Source: Anaerotignum sp.
Lineage (GTDB): Bacteria; Bacillota; Clostridia; Lachnospirales; Anaerotignaceae
DNA: 64,000 bases
Direction: 5' to 3'
Assembly (NCBI GenBank): GCA_017442465.1
Contig: JAFRZQ010000175.1
Coordinates: 1-64,000 of the forward strand
The stretch's first letter is position 1. Every line of letters begins with the position of its first letter. Both the position numbers and the translations under genes were made by a program. The notes beneath the pieces were generated by a model. That model did not search any database and was not told where the DNA came from. It saw nothing but the letters and a program-made list of their open reading frames with translations. Of the stretch, positions 25,043 through 34,900 are shown piece after piece.

Positions 25043-25080
25043 ATTATACAGCAATGGTTGTACGGAAATCCGCACAACCA
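25043..25080 (-). promoter_or_regulatory. promoter with dyad, copy 2
   Basis: TGGTTGTACGG (25055-25065) pairs with CCGCACAACCA (25070-25080) with one mismatch. On the minus strand it is followed by TATAAT (25043-25048). It matches the element at 21172-21210 in stem, spacing and following CATTG-T-TATA text. Confidence 0.6.
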
Positions 25081-25112
25081 GAATTATTTGAGGATTATTT
25101 TGTTTTTTTCTT

Positions 25113-26318
25113 TCACTGTTTTTTTAATCTACGTAATTCTTCTCTTAATAGCCCATACTCAATCAGATTATATACCAGTTCTGATACATCCTCATCATCA
25201 ATATACATAAGTTTATTATTGTAAACTTTTCCAATCTTAATACCCTCGGAACTCACTTTCAGCCCGTGACCGTTGCGTTTTACTATGTCCATAACATCTG
25301 CGCTCTTAAAGTTACCAATCAAACCGTTATGAAAAAACTGCACCTCACTCTTTTCACCCGGTATAAATTGAACATACTTATCCATGTTATACTGCAGTGA
25401 ATTATGGCTGGTCTTAAAACGGTCAATAGAAACAATCAGGGAAGTATAACTGCCCCTCTTTTCTCCTCGAAAGTCTGCATCTGTCCCGAATATAGACATT
25501 GATACGATTTGTGGTTCACCAAATCTGTCTTTCACTAAAAATGCACGGTAAATGCCATCATAATGGCCGCCACCTGCATTGCTATAGTCCATAAATCTTC
25601 TTCCGATATCTTCAACCAGCTCAAAACTATTCCGCTTTATTAACGGAAGTTTATGCGTTGTATCAATAAATGCCTGATATAGATTTATTGCGAAGGATCT
25701 AAGCCTATCATCCGTATCCGCGCCAAAAATCCATGTGTCAGCATTGTTATATTCTAAAATAAGTTCTTGATTATTTAACTCTTCAAGCGTAAATCGAAGG
25801 AGTTCTTCTTCTTTCATTTCTGGCAGAATATATTCTTTATTGACCATTTGATCAAAAGAAAGGATTTCATCCAGAAAAACATAACTATTTAACTCTTCAT
25901 CATAAGCGGCAAATCTAAGTTCCAATCCATTTGTAATCGCAATATAGTTTCCACCCAAAACATCGCAATATCTGATTGCCTGATCAACCACTTTATCGGT
26001 GAGTAGTATTTCTTCGTTTTTACACTCTATAATTGTAACAGGATATTTGGTTTTACCATCTTCAGATGGTTCATGGATCACAATATCTGCTCTCCCCGCT
26101 ACACCTGTAGCATAATGTGTAAGCGGTACTTCAAGAGAAATCATATCTTTAGGGACACCATACTTCTGTTCAAACAACGCTGCTATCTTTTGACGAACAG
26201 TTTCCTCAGGTGTGATCTCAATCAGTTTTTTTCGATATGTATCATAATAACAATCTTTACCCTCACGCTGATAAACAGCCGGAAGCTCAATATCTTTTAA
26301 TAGCTTTGCGATATTCAA
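25113..26318 (-). CDS. stand-alone HsdR-N-type restriction-like nuclease
   Basis: A 401-residue protein. Its N-terminal 180 residues match the type I restriction R-subunit nuclease domain (HSDR_N_2): EETVRQKIAALFEQKYGVP, then GRADIV (D78) and IIECKN (E98, K100), the PD-(D/E)xK triad, and DQAIRYCDVLGGNYIAITNG. The remaining 220 residues are not a helicase and are not recognised. No methylase or specificity subunit is nearby. It may act in defence as a solitary nuclease, or the tail may give target choice. The ATG follows GGGGAGA about 9 bp upstream. Confidence 0.82.
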   Translation of the reverse strand: MNIAKLLKDIELPAVYQREGKDCYYDTYRKKLIEITPEETVRQKIAALFEQKYGVPKDMISLEVPLTHYATGVAGRADIVIHEPSEDGKTKYPVTIIECKNEEILLTDKVVDQAIRYCDVLGGNYIAITNGLELRFAAYDEELNSYVFLDEILSFDQMVNKEYILPEMKEEELLRFTLEELNNQELILEYNNADTWIFGADTDDRLRSFAINLYQAFIDTTHKLPLIKRNSFELVEDIGRRFMDYSNAGGGHYDGIYRAFLVKDRFGEPQIVSMSIFGTDADFRGEKRGSYTSLIVSIDRFKTSHNSLQYNMDKYVQFIPGEKSEVQFFHNGLIGNFKSADVMDIVKRNGHGLKVSSEGIKIGKVYNNKLMYIDDEDVSELVYNLIEYGLLREELRRLKKQ

Positions 26319-26352
26319 AGCAATCTCCCCTTCTTCTCGCTTGCTCTATAAA

Positions 26353-26643
26353 TCAAAAAAAATGTTTCAAAAACTCAATCACGTCTTCTTCTGTCACATT
26401 TTCAGGATATATAACAGAAATTCCAAAACAGCTATCCCATTGATAAATCAAGCCCAGACCATCTCCATGAATGCTATACTGCATATCCCCAACGGACTCT
26501 ATCTTACCATTTGTTTCTTCTCTGATTTTTTTGAGCAAATAAATAAAAGAATCCGGTTCTTCAAAATCAAATTCATCGTTACTCGTTATAGTAATCCAAT
26601 TTTCGAGCCTGTTAATATGCAAAACTTCATATCTATATTCCAT
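26353..26643 (-). CDS. hypothetical small protein
   Basis: A 96-residue acidic soluble protein with ATG after AGGAGAAA. It alternates beta strands and helices (RYEVLHINRLENWITITS, then FDFEEPDSFIYLLKKIREE) and ends with EEDVIEFLKHFF. No family is recognised with certainty. Its size and composition fit immunity proteins. It lies in a tight minus-strand row, 15 bp after the next gene. Confidence 0.6.
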   Translation of the reverse strand: MEYRYEVLHINRLENWITITSNDEFDFEEPDSFIYLLKKIREETNGKIESVGDMQYSIHGDGLGLIYQWDSCFGISVIYPENVTEEDVIEFLKHFF

Positions 26644-26658
26644 GATTTTCTCCTATAT

Positions 26659-27066
26659 CTATGTATTATAGAATTCTTTGTACCATCTAACAAATCCATC
26701 TACCGTAAGTCTATTGTTCAGATCCTCAATCGGTCTGGTTGAAGATTCAATGATTTGCTCTGCAGTCTTTTTCTTCCTAAGCGCCTCAAAGTCAGGTCCC
26801 AAAGGGTCGCCATATCTCTGTTCTGTAGCATAGAGAATGTATTCTCTGAACAATGGCGGTGCAGCATCCTTGTATATTTTCCCAAGCTCTCGTCTTTTAC
26901 CGTGAAGGATCCTTGCAATTTCTTCTACCCTTAATCCGCTTTGAAATAACTCATCTTTCAATCTCGAAAGTTCATGTACCTTTTCTTCATATTCCAACCG
27001 TAAAGGATTCGTTTTTAAGCCATTTTCTTGAAGTTCTTTGATCTCCTTTGTAAGTTCACTGTCCAT
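26659..27066 (-). CDS. hypothetical helical protein
   Basis: A 135-residue protein, almost all helix, with a coiled-coil-like first half (EEKVHELSRLKDELFQSGLR) and a conserved-looking block AARILHGKRRELGKIYKDAA-like, then FREYILYATEQRYGDPLGPD. The ATG shares one base with the stop of the ankyrin gene, so they are coupled, and GGGGGAT precedes it. No family is recognised. Confidence 0.65.
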   Translation of the reverse strand: MDSELTKEIKELQENGLKTNPLRLEYEEKVHELSRLKDELFQSGLRVEEIARILHGKRRELGKIYKDAAPPLFREYILYATEQRYGDPLGPDFEALRKKKTAEQIIESSTRPIEDLNNRLTVDGFVRWYKEFYNT

Positions 27067-27743
27067 TAGAATCCCCCATCATGTTCAAACTCATCATCCT
27101 CAAAAAAACCATTTTCAAATAACAAATTCTCTATTGTAGCTATCACTGTTCCCCTATTATTAACAATATGATAACTTTCCTTATTCTCCTGAGGTTCTAA
27201 ATGATATTGCTCCATTTTCTTTTTATTAAAAGGCTTTTTAATAATAGGCTTACAATACTTGGATTCTCCGTTATATGCGACCAAAAGGATAAAGAATTTA
27301 CAAAGATAATCCCAATTATCATCATAACTGTCTGCCCAAATTTGAAAAAATACATGTGAGAGCAGATCATTTCTCTCAGGATCATCCACCAAAACAGGCG
27401 ACGCGCCATGTTCTAACATGATTTGCGTCATCGCCAATCGTACTTTACTCTCCGATTCTGATAAACCAGGGCACATTAAATCCCACATGACTGTATAAGC
27501 TTCTTTTTCCGGATCAACGAAATTTGGATCTGCCCCATTTTCTAATAACAGCTTCATCATATTTACATTTTGATATGACACAGCACGATACAGAAGTGTT
27601 GTTCTATATGGAATTCCGTCATGTGGAGGAACATAGTCATATACTTCATTGGGATCAATGCATTTTAATAATTCCACCGCCCTGTCATGATCAAATTTTA
27701 CAGCCCAACACATAGCATCTAATGCACTGATAATTGCATTCAT
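27066..27743 (-). CDS. ankyrin-repeat protein
   Basis: A 225-residue protein. The ATG at 27743 follows AAGGGG; the longer frame starts at a TTG. Residues about 45-120 hold two ankyrin repeats (TTLLYRAVSYQNVNMMKLLL, then ENGADPNFVD; MTQIMLEHGASPVLVDD). The end is acidic. Bacterial proteins of this size with a few ankyrin repeats often serve as immunity or inhibitor proteins in toxin loci. It is translationally coupled to the following gene. No partner toxin is in view. Confidence 0.78.
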   Translation of the reverse strand: MNAIISALDAMCWAVKFDHDRAVELLKCIDPNEVYDYVPPHDGIPYRTTLLYRAVSYQNVNMMKLLLENGADPNFVDPEKEAYTVMWDLMCPGLSESESKVRLAMTQIMLEHGASPVLVDDPERNDLLSHVFFQIWADSYDDNWDYLCKFFILLVAYNGESKYCKPIIKKPFNKKKMEQYHLEPQENKESYHIVNNRGTVIATIENLLFENGFFEDDEFEHDGGF

Positions 27744-27823
27744 ACGAGTCAACCCCTTATCTTTTGTTTTAACCAAAAGTCTCTTCCCAGTACTATCTTC
27801 AATATACAATAATAAACAAAATT

Positions 27824-27859
27824 AAAAAAGCCCCAACCGATTATTTCCGGTCAGGGCCT
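27824..27859 (-). terminator. terminator after the zinc-ribbon gene
   Basis: GCCCC and AACCG pair with CGGTCA and GGGC-type bases across a loop (27830-27858). On the minus strand a TTTTTT run follows. It ends the gene at 27873 and insulates the ankyrin gene. Confidence 0.7.
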
Positions 27860-27872
27860 ATAAAGATGAGTA

Positions 27873-28247
27873 TCATTTATGCGGGAATTTTTCATCCCAT
27901 AATCTTACTAATTCAGTTTCTTCCGCTGTCAGGCGTTTACGCCAGTCCTGATCCCCCGGAAAGTTGGATTCGTCCGTCCAGTTTTCATAAAGAACCCTGC
28001 GACGCTCATCAGGAACAATGGTATCAGAACCAGTATAAAGCGCAATATCGCCCAGATTCATTTCTTTTAACGTATCTTCAGTGGTGCAAGCGATTTTCAT
28101 TGTAATCCCGTTACCGCAATAACAGCAGTATGGGCTTTCCTTACCTTCATCTTCTAATTGCTGCACACCCACAATAAATGTCTTCCCACAGGCAAAACAC
28201 TTATACTTAGCGAGGTTATCGAGGTTTCGGCTTTTTTCGTTGCACAT
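27873..28247 (-). CDS. zinc-ribbon protein
   Basis: A 124-residue protein with two CxxC pairs, YKCFACGKTF and SPYCCYCGNG (residues about 15-48), and an acidic helical end (RLTAEETELVRLWDEKFPHK). It is a second, distinct zinc-ribbon protein of this island. The ATG follows AAAGGAG. It is preceded by the ribbon-helix-helix-like gene, 14 bp away, on the same strand, and may form an operon with it. Function unknown. Confidence 0.68.
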   Translation of the reverse strand: MCNEKSRNLDNLAKYKCFACGKTFIVGVQQLEDEGKESPYCCYCGNGITMKIACTTEDTLKEMNLGDIALYTGSDTIVPDERRRVLYENWTDESNFPGDQDWRKRLTAEETELVRLWDEKFPHK

Positions 28248-28261
28248 GAAGATCAGCTCCT

Positions 28262-28588
28262 TTAACTTCTAAGCTGCAGAAATGCTTTCAACCGCTGATA
28301 TCTTTCAATTTCATGGTCTATCTGCTCGATTTCGTCAAGCTCCGTCACAGTCGCATACCGTTTTTTATGCCTGCGGATCTGTAAATTGCATTCTGCATCT
28401 AATGATTGTTTGATTTCTTCCGGTAAATCCAAAAATATCATAATCAGTTCATTTACTATTTTACTATTAGACGCGTCTGTTTGCATCCGTTTTTTGAAAT
28501 TTTGGAGTTCATCATATGCTTCCATTGTAAAATCAATCGATGTCTTCTTTTTCTGGACCTTCTTGAAATACACATTCGATTTATACAT
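28262..28588 (-). CDS. ribbon-helix-helix-like DNA-binding protein
   Basis: A 108-residue protein. A basic start leads into KKTSIDFTMEAYDELQNFKK and SNSKIVNELIMIFLDLPEEI, the strand-helix-helix pattern of ribbon-helix-helix regulators (residues about 12-60). A charged coiled tail follows. The ATG follows AAGGTGATG, only 11 bp from the stop of the SLH gene upstream, so it may be co-transcribed with that gene. It is a candidate regulator; the fold is inferred from the pattern. Confidence 0.6.
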   Translation of the reverse strand: MYKSNVYFKKVQKKKTSIDFTMEAYDELQNFKKRMQTDASNSKIVNELIMIFLDLPEEIKQSLDAECNLQIRRHKKRYATVTELDEIEQIDHEIERYQRLKAFLQLRS

Positions 28589-28599
28589 CCTGCATCACC

Positions 28600-30522
28600 T
28601 TAGTCCCTTACCCTGACAGTCGTTTTATAGGTTTCGCCGTTGTAATCGATGGTAATATCATATCTGCCATCTTTCACAGAGTCGGGGTTATATACATAGA
28701 ATGTCGCTTTATTGTTGTACACTACAACGCTGTAAGGCACTTCCAGATCATCCTCCGCTTCGGGATACATGATCGTACCGTCAGGCACACCGCTGGTCTT
28801 TACAGTCACCTTCGCATAGTCATTTTCATCCTCATACAGATAGCCGTCTACTTCCATGGATCTGATGTAACCTACTTCGCCTTCCTCTTCATCATAGTCA
28901 TCGTCATAGTCTGCATCATCACCTACATAGAAGCGTACTCTATGTGTATGTCCATTATAATCCAGCATCAGATAATATACGCCTTCAGGTGTGTAATAAG
29001 AACTGTAAATCGTGATCTCTGCTTCATTTTCATATACCAGAACCTTATCTGTTACACTGATACCAGCATCCGCAGGATAGATCGTATTGCCATTTACTCT
29101 GCCGTACAGTGTAGATGTAATGTACTGGCCATTGGGCAGGTCGTTTGTTTCAACAATCACCTTGATCCGGTCGTTCTTGCCATATTCCAGGTTGCCGCTG
29201 ACAGTAGCATCTACAATATATGGATCATTGGACTTTGTTTCAGATACCACTACCTTCGCAGTACGATAATGCCCTTCATAACCAACCTTGAATGTATAAA
29301 TACCGGTAGGTGTATTAGATCTGGATTCTACAGTAAACACAGCCTTGCCGTTCTTTACCTTAACTTCTTCATCTTCCAAGCTCAAACGAGGACCATCGAT
29401 CTCTGCTGTCAGGTATTCGCCATTGGGAATATCATCCGTTTCAACTGTAACATCTACTGTGTCATGCTTGCCGTATTCCAAAGTGCCCTCTACCGTAATA
29501 TCCTCGATATATACATCTTCAGACCGCTTATCCTCTTTTTCCAGATATACATTCGTAGAGAAATGCATCCCTTCATATTCCGTCGTCAGTACATAGGTCA
29601 TGTTTGCTGTAAACGGCGTAGAATGGATATAGAAAGTTGCTACATCGTTATAAACAGTAACACTTTCGGGCAGTGTTAAGCCGCTGCTATTGCTTGTGAT
29701 AGACAAAGGCAGCACGGTACCATTTGGGATATTCTCCGTTTTGATCTTCACTTTTGTAGAGGAAGAACGGCCATACACCAGTTTATCAGCAACATCAAAT
29801 TCCAGACCAACTTCGGAAAGCGCAGTATCCTCGTCCAGGATATGTTCATTCTCCAGCGCATCCTCCAGATTTGTTCTCATCTGATAAGAGGACAGATGGC
29901 AGATGAAATTGAAGATTCGGCTAAATTCAGCTCTGGTAATAGGCTGATTCGGGCGCAGGGTACCATCAGGATACCCGGACATGATCCCAGCTTTGATGAG
30001 GTTCTGGATATGTGGCTCAGCACCATAGGAGATTTCCCTGTAATCACTGAACCGTCTAAGGTTCACACCACTGTAATTCTTCTGGAACCCGTACAGTCTG
30101 GAGGCAATGATCGCCGCATCCGCGCGGGTCAGGTAATCATTGGGCGCAAAATAATAACCCGTGGTATCGTGATTCGTTCCTAACATTACTCCAGAGGTAT
30201 ACGCCTGCATGATCTCGTCATAATACCATGTATGAGACTGTACATCATAAAAATCCTTGCTTTTGATGATCGCAGGCAATCCCAGATGGCTCAATGCTGT
30301 CGCAGTTTCTGCCCTTGTGATCAATGCATCCGGTCTGAAGGTATTATCCTCATAGCCATTGATAAACCCATGGCTGACCATGCTCGTTACATACCCATAG
30401 CACCAGGATCCAGTAGACAGATCCGTAAATGGGCTATGATAATCAGACGCCATTGCAGGAATGGAGCCGGAAATCGCCATCGTACCGGCTAAAATAAACG
30501 GCAGTATTCTTCTTTTTTTCAT
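28600..30522 (-). CDS. S-layer-homology (SLH) surface protein with four Ig-like repeats
   Basis: A 640-residue exported protein. A signal peptide (residues 1-25, ending SIPAMAS) precedes three SLH domains (about 30-205), each with the FxDL...G.F.P...ITRAE pattern (FTDLSTGSW, FRPDALITRAETATAL; TLRPNQPITRAEFSRI). SLH domains hold proteins on pyruvylated wall polymers. The rest carries four related modules of about 90 residues (EYGKHDTVDVTVETDDIPNG; EYGKNDRIKVIVETNDLPNG), probably beta sandwiches. The ATG follows GAAAGGAG. A four-times-occurring palindrome lies 178 bp upstream. It is likely a structural or adhesive surface protein. Confidence 0.9.
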   Translation of the reverse strand: MKKRRILPFILAGTMAISGSIPAMASDYHSPFTDLSTGSWCYGYVTSMVSHGFINGYEDNTFRPDALITRAETATALSHLGLPAIIKSKDFYDVQSHTWYYDEIMQAYTSGVMLGTNHDTTGYYFAPNDYLTRADAAIIASRLYGFQKNYSGVNLRRFSDYREISYGAEPHIQNLIKAGIMSGYPDGTLRPNQPITRAEFSRIFNFICHLSSYQMRTNLEDALENEHILDEDTALSEVGLEFDVADKLVYGRSSSTKVKIKTENIPNGTVLPLSITSNSSGLTLPESVTVYNDVATFYIHSTPFTANMTYVLTTEYEGMHFSTNVYLEKEDKRSEDVYIEDITVEGTLEYGKHDTVDVTVETDDIPNGEYLTAEIDGPRLSLEDEEVKVKNGKAVFTVESRSNTPTGIYTFKVGYEGHYRTAKVVVSETKSNDPYIVDATVSGNLEYGKNDRIKVIVETNDLPNGQYITSTLYGRVNGNTIYPADAGISVTDKVLVYENEAEITIYSSYYTPEGVYYLMLDYNGHTHRVRFYVGDDADYDDDYDEEEGEVGYIRSMEVDGYLYEDENDYAKVTVKTSGVPDGTIMYPEAEDDLEVPYSVVVYNNKATFYVYNPDSVKDGRYDITIDYNGETYKTTVRVRD

Positions 30523-30699
30523 AACAAAACTCCTTTCTTCTAATCATTTGAACTACTTTCAATAAATGATCCAAATACATCTATGCGTTATGTACATAAC
30601 ATATAGTAAAATGCTCATATTTCGCACACTGCGGCGTAAATTTTTTTTGATTTTTCTATTCTGTATGTCTCAAATATCAACCAATTTTTGAGATATATG

Positions 30700-30726
30700 A
30701 ACTTTGGTAAACCGTTTACCAAGGTT
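30700..30726. repeat. recurrent palindrome, site 2 of 4
   Basis: AACTTTGGTAAAC (30700-30712), C, GTTTACCAAGGTT (30714-30726): 13-bp arms with one mismatch. It lies 5 bp past the stop of the metalloprotease gene and upstream of the SLH gene. There is no T run on either side. Confidence 0.75.
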
Positions 30727-30731
30727 CAGAT

Positions 30732-31856
30732 CTATAACCCGCCCAATGTGTTCACCAGTTCATCCATATAAGCATATGTCTTAGGCATTGCCCGCATCAG
30801 ATCGGCTGTTGTTCCTTCATCATGGGCCCGCAGATACAGGACAAAAAACTCGGCAAAAAACTCTTTCTGATCGACCGAACCATATTCCCTGTAATAGGAC
30901 GCTATCGCGTCTTTTTCGGCTAAATACAGCCTTTCGATCACCGCTTCATCGGGATCATGCCTTTTGTTAATATCAATCACAAAGCCATAATATAAGTGAT
31001 GCCCGAATTCATGATAGACCGTTGATGTATTCTTACTCTTGGAGTTCATGGAGATCCCATTACTCGTATGGTACCGCCCTGCGATCCCTTCATTTTCCTC
31101 CGTGACTTCATACGGGAACACTGATATTTTCATGCCCTCGGCGTTATAATCCGCAACCAGCCAAGCCGGCAGATCCGCCACATCGTTTAAAATAGCGGTC
31201 TGTCTTATCTCTTTGTCAGTTACCGCTTCGTCAAATGATATCTTCACCAGTTTCTTCGCCGCAGCCGGCATTTCCGATACAGCTCCGCTTTCTTTGAATT
31301 GGATGATCCCATATAAAAGCTTCGCCGCCTCACCCCTTGATACAGCACCGGTCAGTGAGTCGTATGTTTCATCAGCAAGATCGATCAGCCCAAGCCTTGC
31401 ACACAGCAGTACAATATCCGCCTCATCCTGTGTAAGTGCTGAGAATTTATCCATCAGCGGCTCATCGTAGAACTTCGCAGAATACGGTTCAATATCCATA
31501 GCCAGACACGCCTGCCGCATCACATCCATCTTTGATATATACCAGCCATTATTCAGATGCTTGATGTCCAATATATCTACTACATCTCCGTAAACGATGT
31601 ACTTATACAGGTTATAGCCATACCCGCAGTAATTGTTCAGCATAACCAAATAATCCTTATATGTGATCGCTGCATCAGGCCGGAAATATCCATTACCCGT
31701 ACCCTTGATCATGCCTTTTTCATAGAAAAAATGTACCTCCTGATGATACTTACTTCCGGCAGGCACATCTTTGAAATGGGCTGTTTGCGCAAACCCGGGT
31801 ACTGCAGAAGTAATAGACAATGCGAGAGCCACTAAAATCAGTTTAAATCGCTTCAT
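30732..31856 (-). CDS. SLH-type zinc metalloprotease, lethal-factor-like
   Basis: A 374-residue exported protein. A signal peptide (ending PGFAQ) is followed by SLH-like segments (HFKDVPAGSKYHQEVHFFYE, then GYFRPDAAITYKDYLVML). The C-terminal half holds a gluzincin zinc site: VYHEFGHHLYYGF (HExxH, residues about 283-295) and a downstream glutamate in KEFFAEFFVLYLR. This spacing resembles the ATLF (anthrax lethal factor-like) domain. It would cut proteins at the cell surface. The neighbouring TED adhesin and SLH proteins are possible substrates or partners. The ATG follows AGAGGTAAG. Confidence 0.82.
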   Translation of the reverse strand: MKRFKLILVALALSITSAVPGFAQTAHFKDVPAGSKYHQEVHFFYEKGMIKGTGNGYFRPDAAITYKDYLVMLNNYCGYGYNLYKYIVYGDVVDILDIKHLNNGWYISKMDVMRQACLAMDIEPYSAKFYDEPLMDKFSALTQDEADIVLLCARLGLIDLADETYDSLTGAVSRGEAAKLLYGIIQFKESGAVSEMPAAAKKLVKISFDEAVTDKEIRQTAILNDVADLPAWLVADYNAEGMKISVFPYEVTEENEGIAGRYHTSNGISMNSKSKNTSTVYHEFGHHLYYGFVIDINKRHDPDEAVIERLYLAEKDAIASYYREYGSVDQKEFFAEFFVLYLRAHDEGTTADLMRAMPKTYAYMDELVNTLGGL

Positions 31857-31884
31857 TTCTTACCTCTTTTCTCCTTTCAGGAAA

Positions 31885-31920
31885 GAAAAAAAACGGCAGA
31901 TGCTTGATCCGCCGCCGTTT
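31885..31920 (-). terminator. terminator of the TED adhesin gene
   Basis: AAACGGC (31891-31897) pairs with GCCGTTT (31914-31920). On the minus strand a long T run follows. Confidence 0.75.
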
Positions 31921-31936
31921 TCTTTCCAACTATCGT

Positions 31937-34900
31937 TTATCTACCATTTGTTTTTCCTCTTTTGTTCAGGGTCAAAATGCCTGCCAATGCCGCAAGAGCT
32001 GTCGCACCGTAACCAGCTGCATGACTCTCGTCCCCGGTCTGAGGGATACCAGACAGGAGCATATCCTCGTCATCCAATAATGTATCGCCGTCAGTCAGTT
32101 CTGTTTCCGCACCGAGTACGATACCGGGTTCTTCTGGTTCGGTCGGCGCACCTGTTTCTTCCGATTTATCGATAGGCTTAGGTGTTTCAGTCACAGGAGG
32201 GGTTTCTTCTTCAGTCACAGGCGTTTTGATCGTACCGTTATTGCTCGGATAAGACCATGTTTCCTTATAGTCCCCGTTCCATGTATTTTCCGTTGTTGTG
32301 ACCTCAGTCGTCGTTACCTCTACAAACGCAGATACCACTTTTTCTGTTTCATGGAAAGTTCTCTCCGTTGTGGTGCGTTCGGTCCTTTTTTCCGTATGTC
32401 TTTTCCTGCTGCCGCTTAGATCGATCTCTGGCTCATTCACTGTAAACTGCATATTCACATCCAGATTTACATTTCTCTTGCCCTCCGCCACAGAAATAAA
32501 AGTCTGGGACGGTTTATCATCGATCTTTTCAGAGGTATAAAGATAAACGCCCTGATCCAGATGCTGGGTACCAGAGATCTTCAGATTGATCGTCACACCC
32601 TCCTGCAGCACAACGCCCGTCACTTCATACTCGCCGCCGCCTTTATGCGCATTATCCAATGTTTCTGTCCTGATCAGCTTATTCTGGTTATCCATGATAT
32701 ACACGCTTAAGGCGTCATCTGGATGATCCCCGGGCACGATCGCCAGTTTAAAGCCGATGTTCGTTTCATAAACATCGTTCGTGTTATCCTCATCAGCATT
32801 GACATCCTCACTAAACCTGTCTGTTACATCGGTATACTGCAGGTCTGTCACATCCTCCACTTTATTGATCACTGTAATACTGGAACCAAAGAAATCCGTT
32901 TCATCCAGGATATTTGTCCCTGCCTCCGCTGCATCCTTCTCGATACCGGGCAGGTCTGTCAGTACATCGAATAATGTCTGGATGATCTTTTCATCAGCTT
33001 CACTGACCGTTTTATTGCTGACATATTTATCAACGATATCCTCTGTATTTACACTACGGTTCGAATCACAGTTGCCGTATACCCAAAGCGCCGCTTGTGT
33101 CGCTGCCAGCGCCATGCCCTCTGTCAGTCCTGCCGCTTCCGTTTCATAACCCTTGGAGATCAACAGGTTCTTGACCGCCTGCAGGCTGCCTGTCTGGATC
33201 ACAGGTACAGGGTTCCCGTCGTTATCCAGAACCGTATTACCATCAGTATCTTTTTGATATACGATATTGCCCTCGGCATCCTTTTCATATGTAGCAGTTC
33301 CCCAGAACCCATTTAACGCGATCGCACGGAGTTTATCCGTAGCATCAGTGTTTACGATGCCATTGGTCGTTGTATTCTGGTAATAATCCTGATCCTCCAG
33401 ATTCTCGATCTCATAGAAATAGCCGCGGTTCGCATCAGTCGCCAGATCCACACAATAGCCATAGAACTTCGTACCGTCTTTATCCGCCAGTTCATAAATA
33501 AAGTTCGTGATATGCCCTTCATCTGTGCCTATATATCGTGCGATCCTGAAATCGCTCTTTAATACATGCCGCAGATATTGAATCTGGTCATCATCCGGTT
33601 TTGGATCATCCGCCGTCCCCGGTTTCCCGTCAGGCCCCAGATTATACTTGATATACTCCGTACCAATAGACGCCAGATCCTGAGCAGTATCCCCGTTCAG
33701 GTCCACTTTAGACTGCAGACTTTGGATATCCGTACCGCCGGTTTCAGACGTGATCCCCCACAGCTGCGCCCAAACCTCACGGTCAAGCTTTGCCACATCG
33801 ACCACCGCCGTAGATGTTGTTATATTTTTCACAATTTCTTTAGTCGTCACAATGGTCTGCTTGGTGTCCGTATCAATGGTCGTTGTCTTCAGTACTTCTT
33901 TTGTGGATGTCGTAACGGTAATGTTACGCTTGCCGTTATATACCTTTTCACCGCCGCCGATCACTACACCGTCTGCGTTTGTCAGTACGACCATATCTTT
34001 ATAGCCCACTACCTGTTCCTTCCCGTCGATCAACTCACGGATATATGCAACGGTCGTTGTCTGGGTATGTCCCGTTTCTTCATCAGTCACTACTGTCACA
34101 GCACCTTCTTCCGGCATATCCTCAGGCAGTTTGATCTCTGTGCGGGTAGTGACCACAGGTTCCCCGCCCGTTGCTTCATCCACCGCAATATCGCTGTATG
34201 TATAGCCGAATTCCTGACCAGTCTGCAGGGTAATATCGCTTTCTGTCACGCCTGTGATCGGTGTGATCACTTCGGATTTCTCCGTTGTATAGCCGATAAT
34301 GACCACAGTATCGCCGATCTTTTCTGTTTTCGGGATCAATTTCACCGTTGTAACAACAGTGTTCCCGTTTTCTACGCGGGAAGCGCTATATTCCACTGTG
34401 CCATCGACCGCTGCGGTATCGCCGGTCTTATCGATGACTGCATCATTGCCATATTCCGCATGAAACGCATCCTGTATATCCGCGTCCAGCCCTTGCTTCA
34501 GCTGGACCAATGCATCCTCATAAACACTGGCGGTACCCGTATTTTCAACACTGTCCATAAGAATCGGGTCGCCGGTCTCAGGGTCGATACTTTCTCTATC
34601 CAGTCCCACAGTCACAGCATCGGCATCGGGAGTCGTTAAGTCCGATGTATCCACTGGCAGCTGCTCCTCCATCAGAGGGTTACCGGATGCGTCTAATACG
34701 GGATCACCGTTCTCGTCTAGTATAGGAACACGCTGATATTCGCCGTCATCTACAATAGGCTGAGTGCCAGGAGGTGTTGTTTCCGTTTTCTGTTCATCGT
34801 TCCCGGGGTCATCGGGGCGGGGTTCTTCTTTCTGTTCCACCTGTACGGTTTCTTCTGTTATTGTTTCAGACCCGGATACAGCACCGGAGTTCTCTATAGG

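Noticed and set aside
33566..34639. A 357-residue plus-strand frame opposite the TED adhesin
   Set aside because: Rich in Cys, His and Phe, which is typical of antisense frames, and without a start signal.
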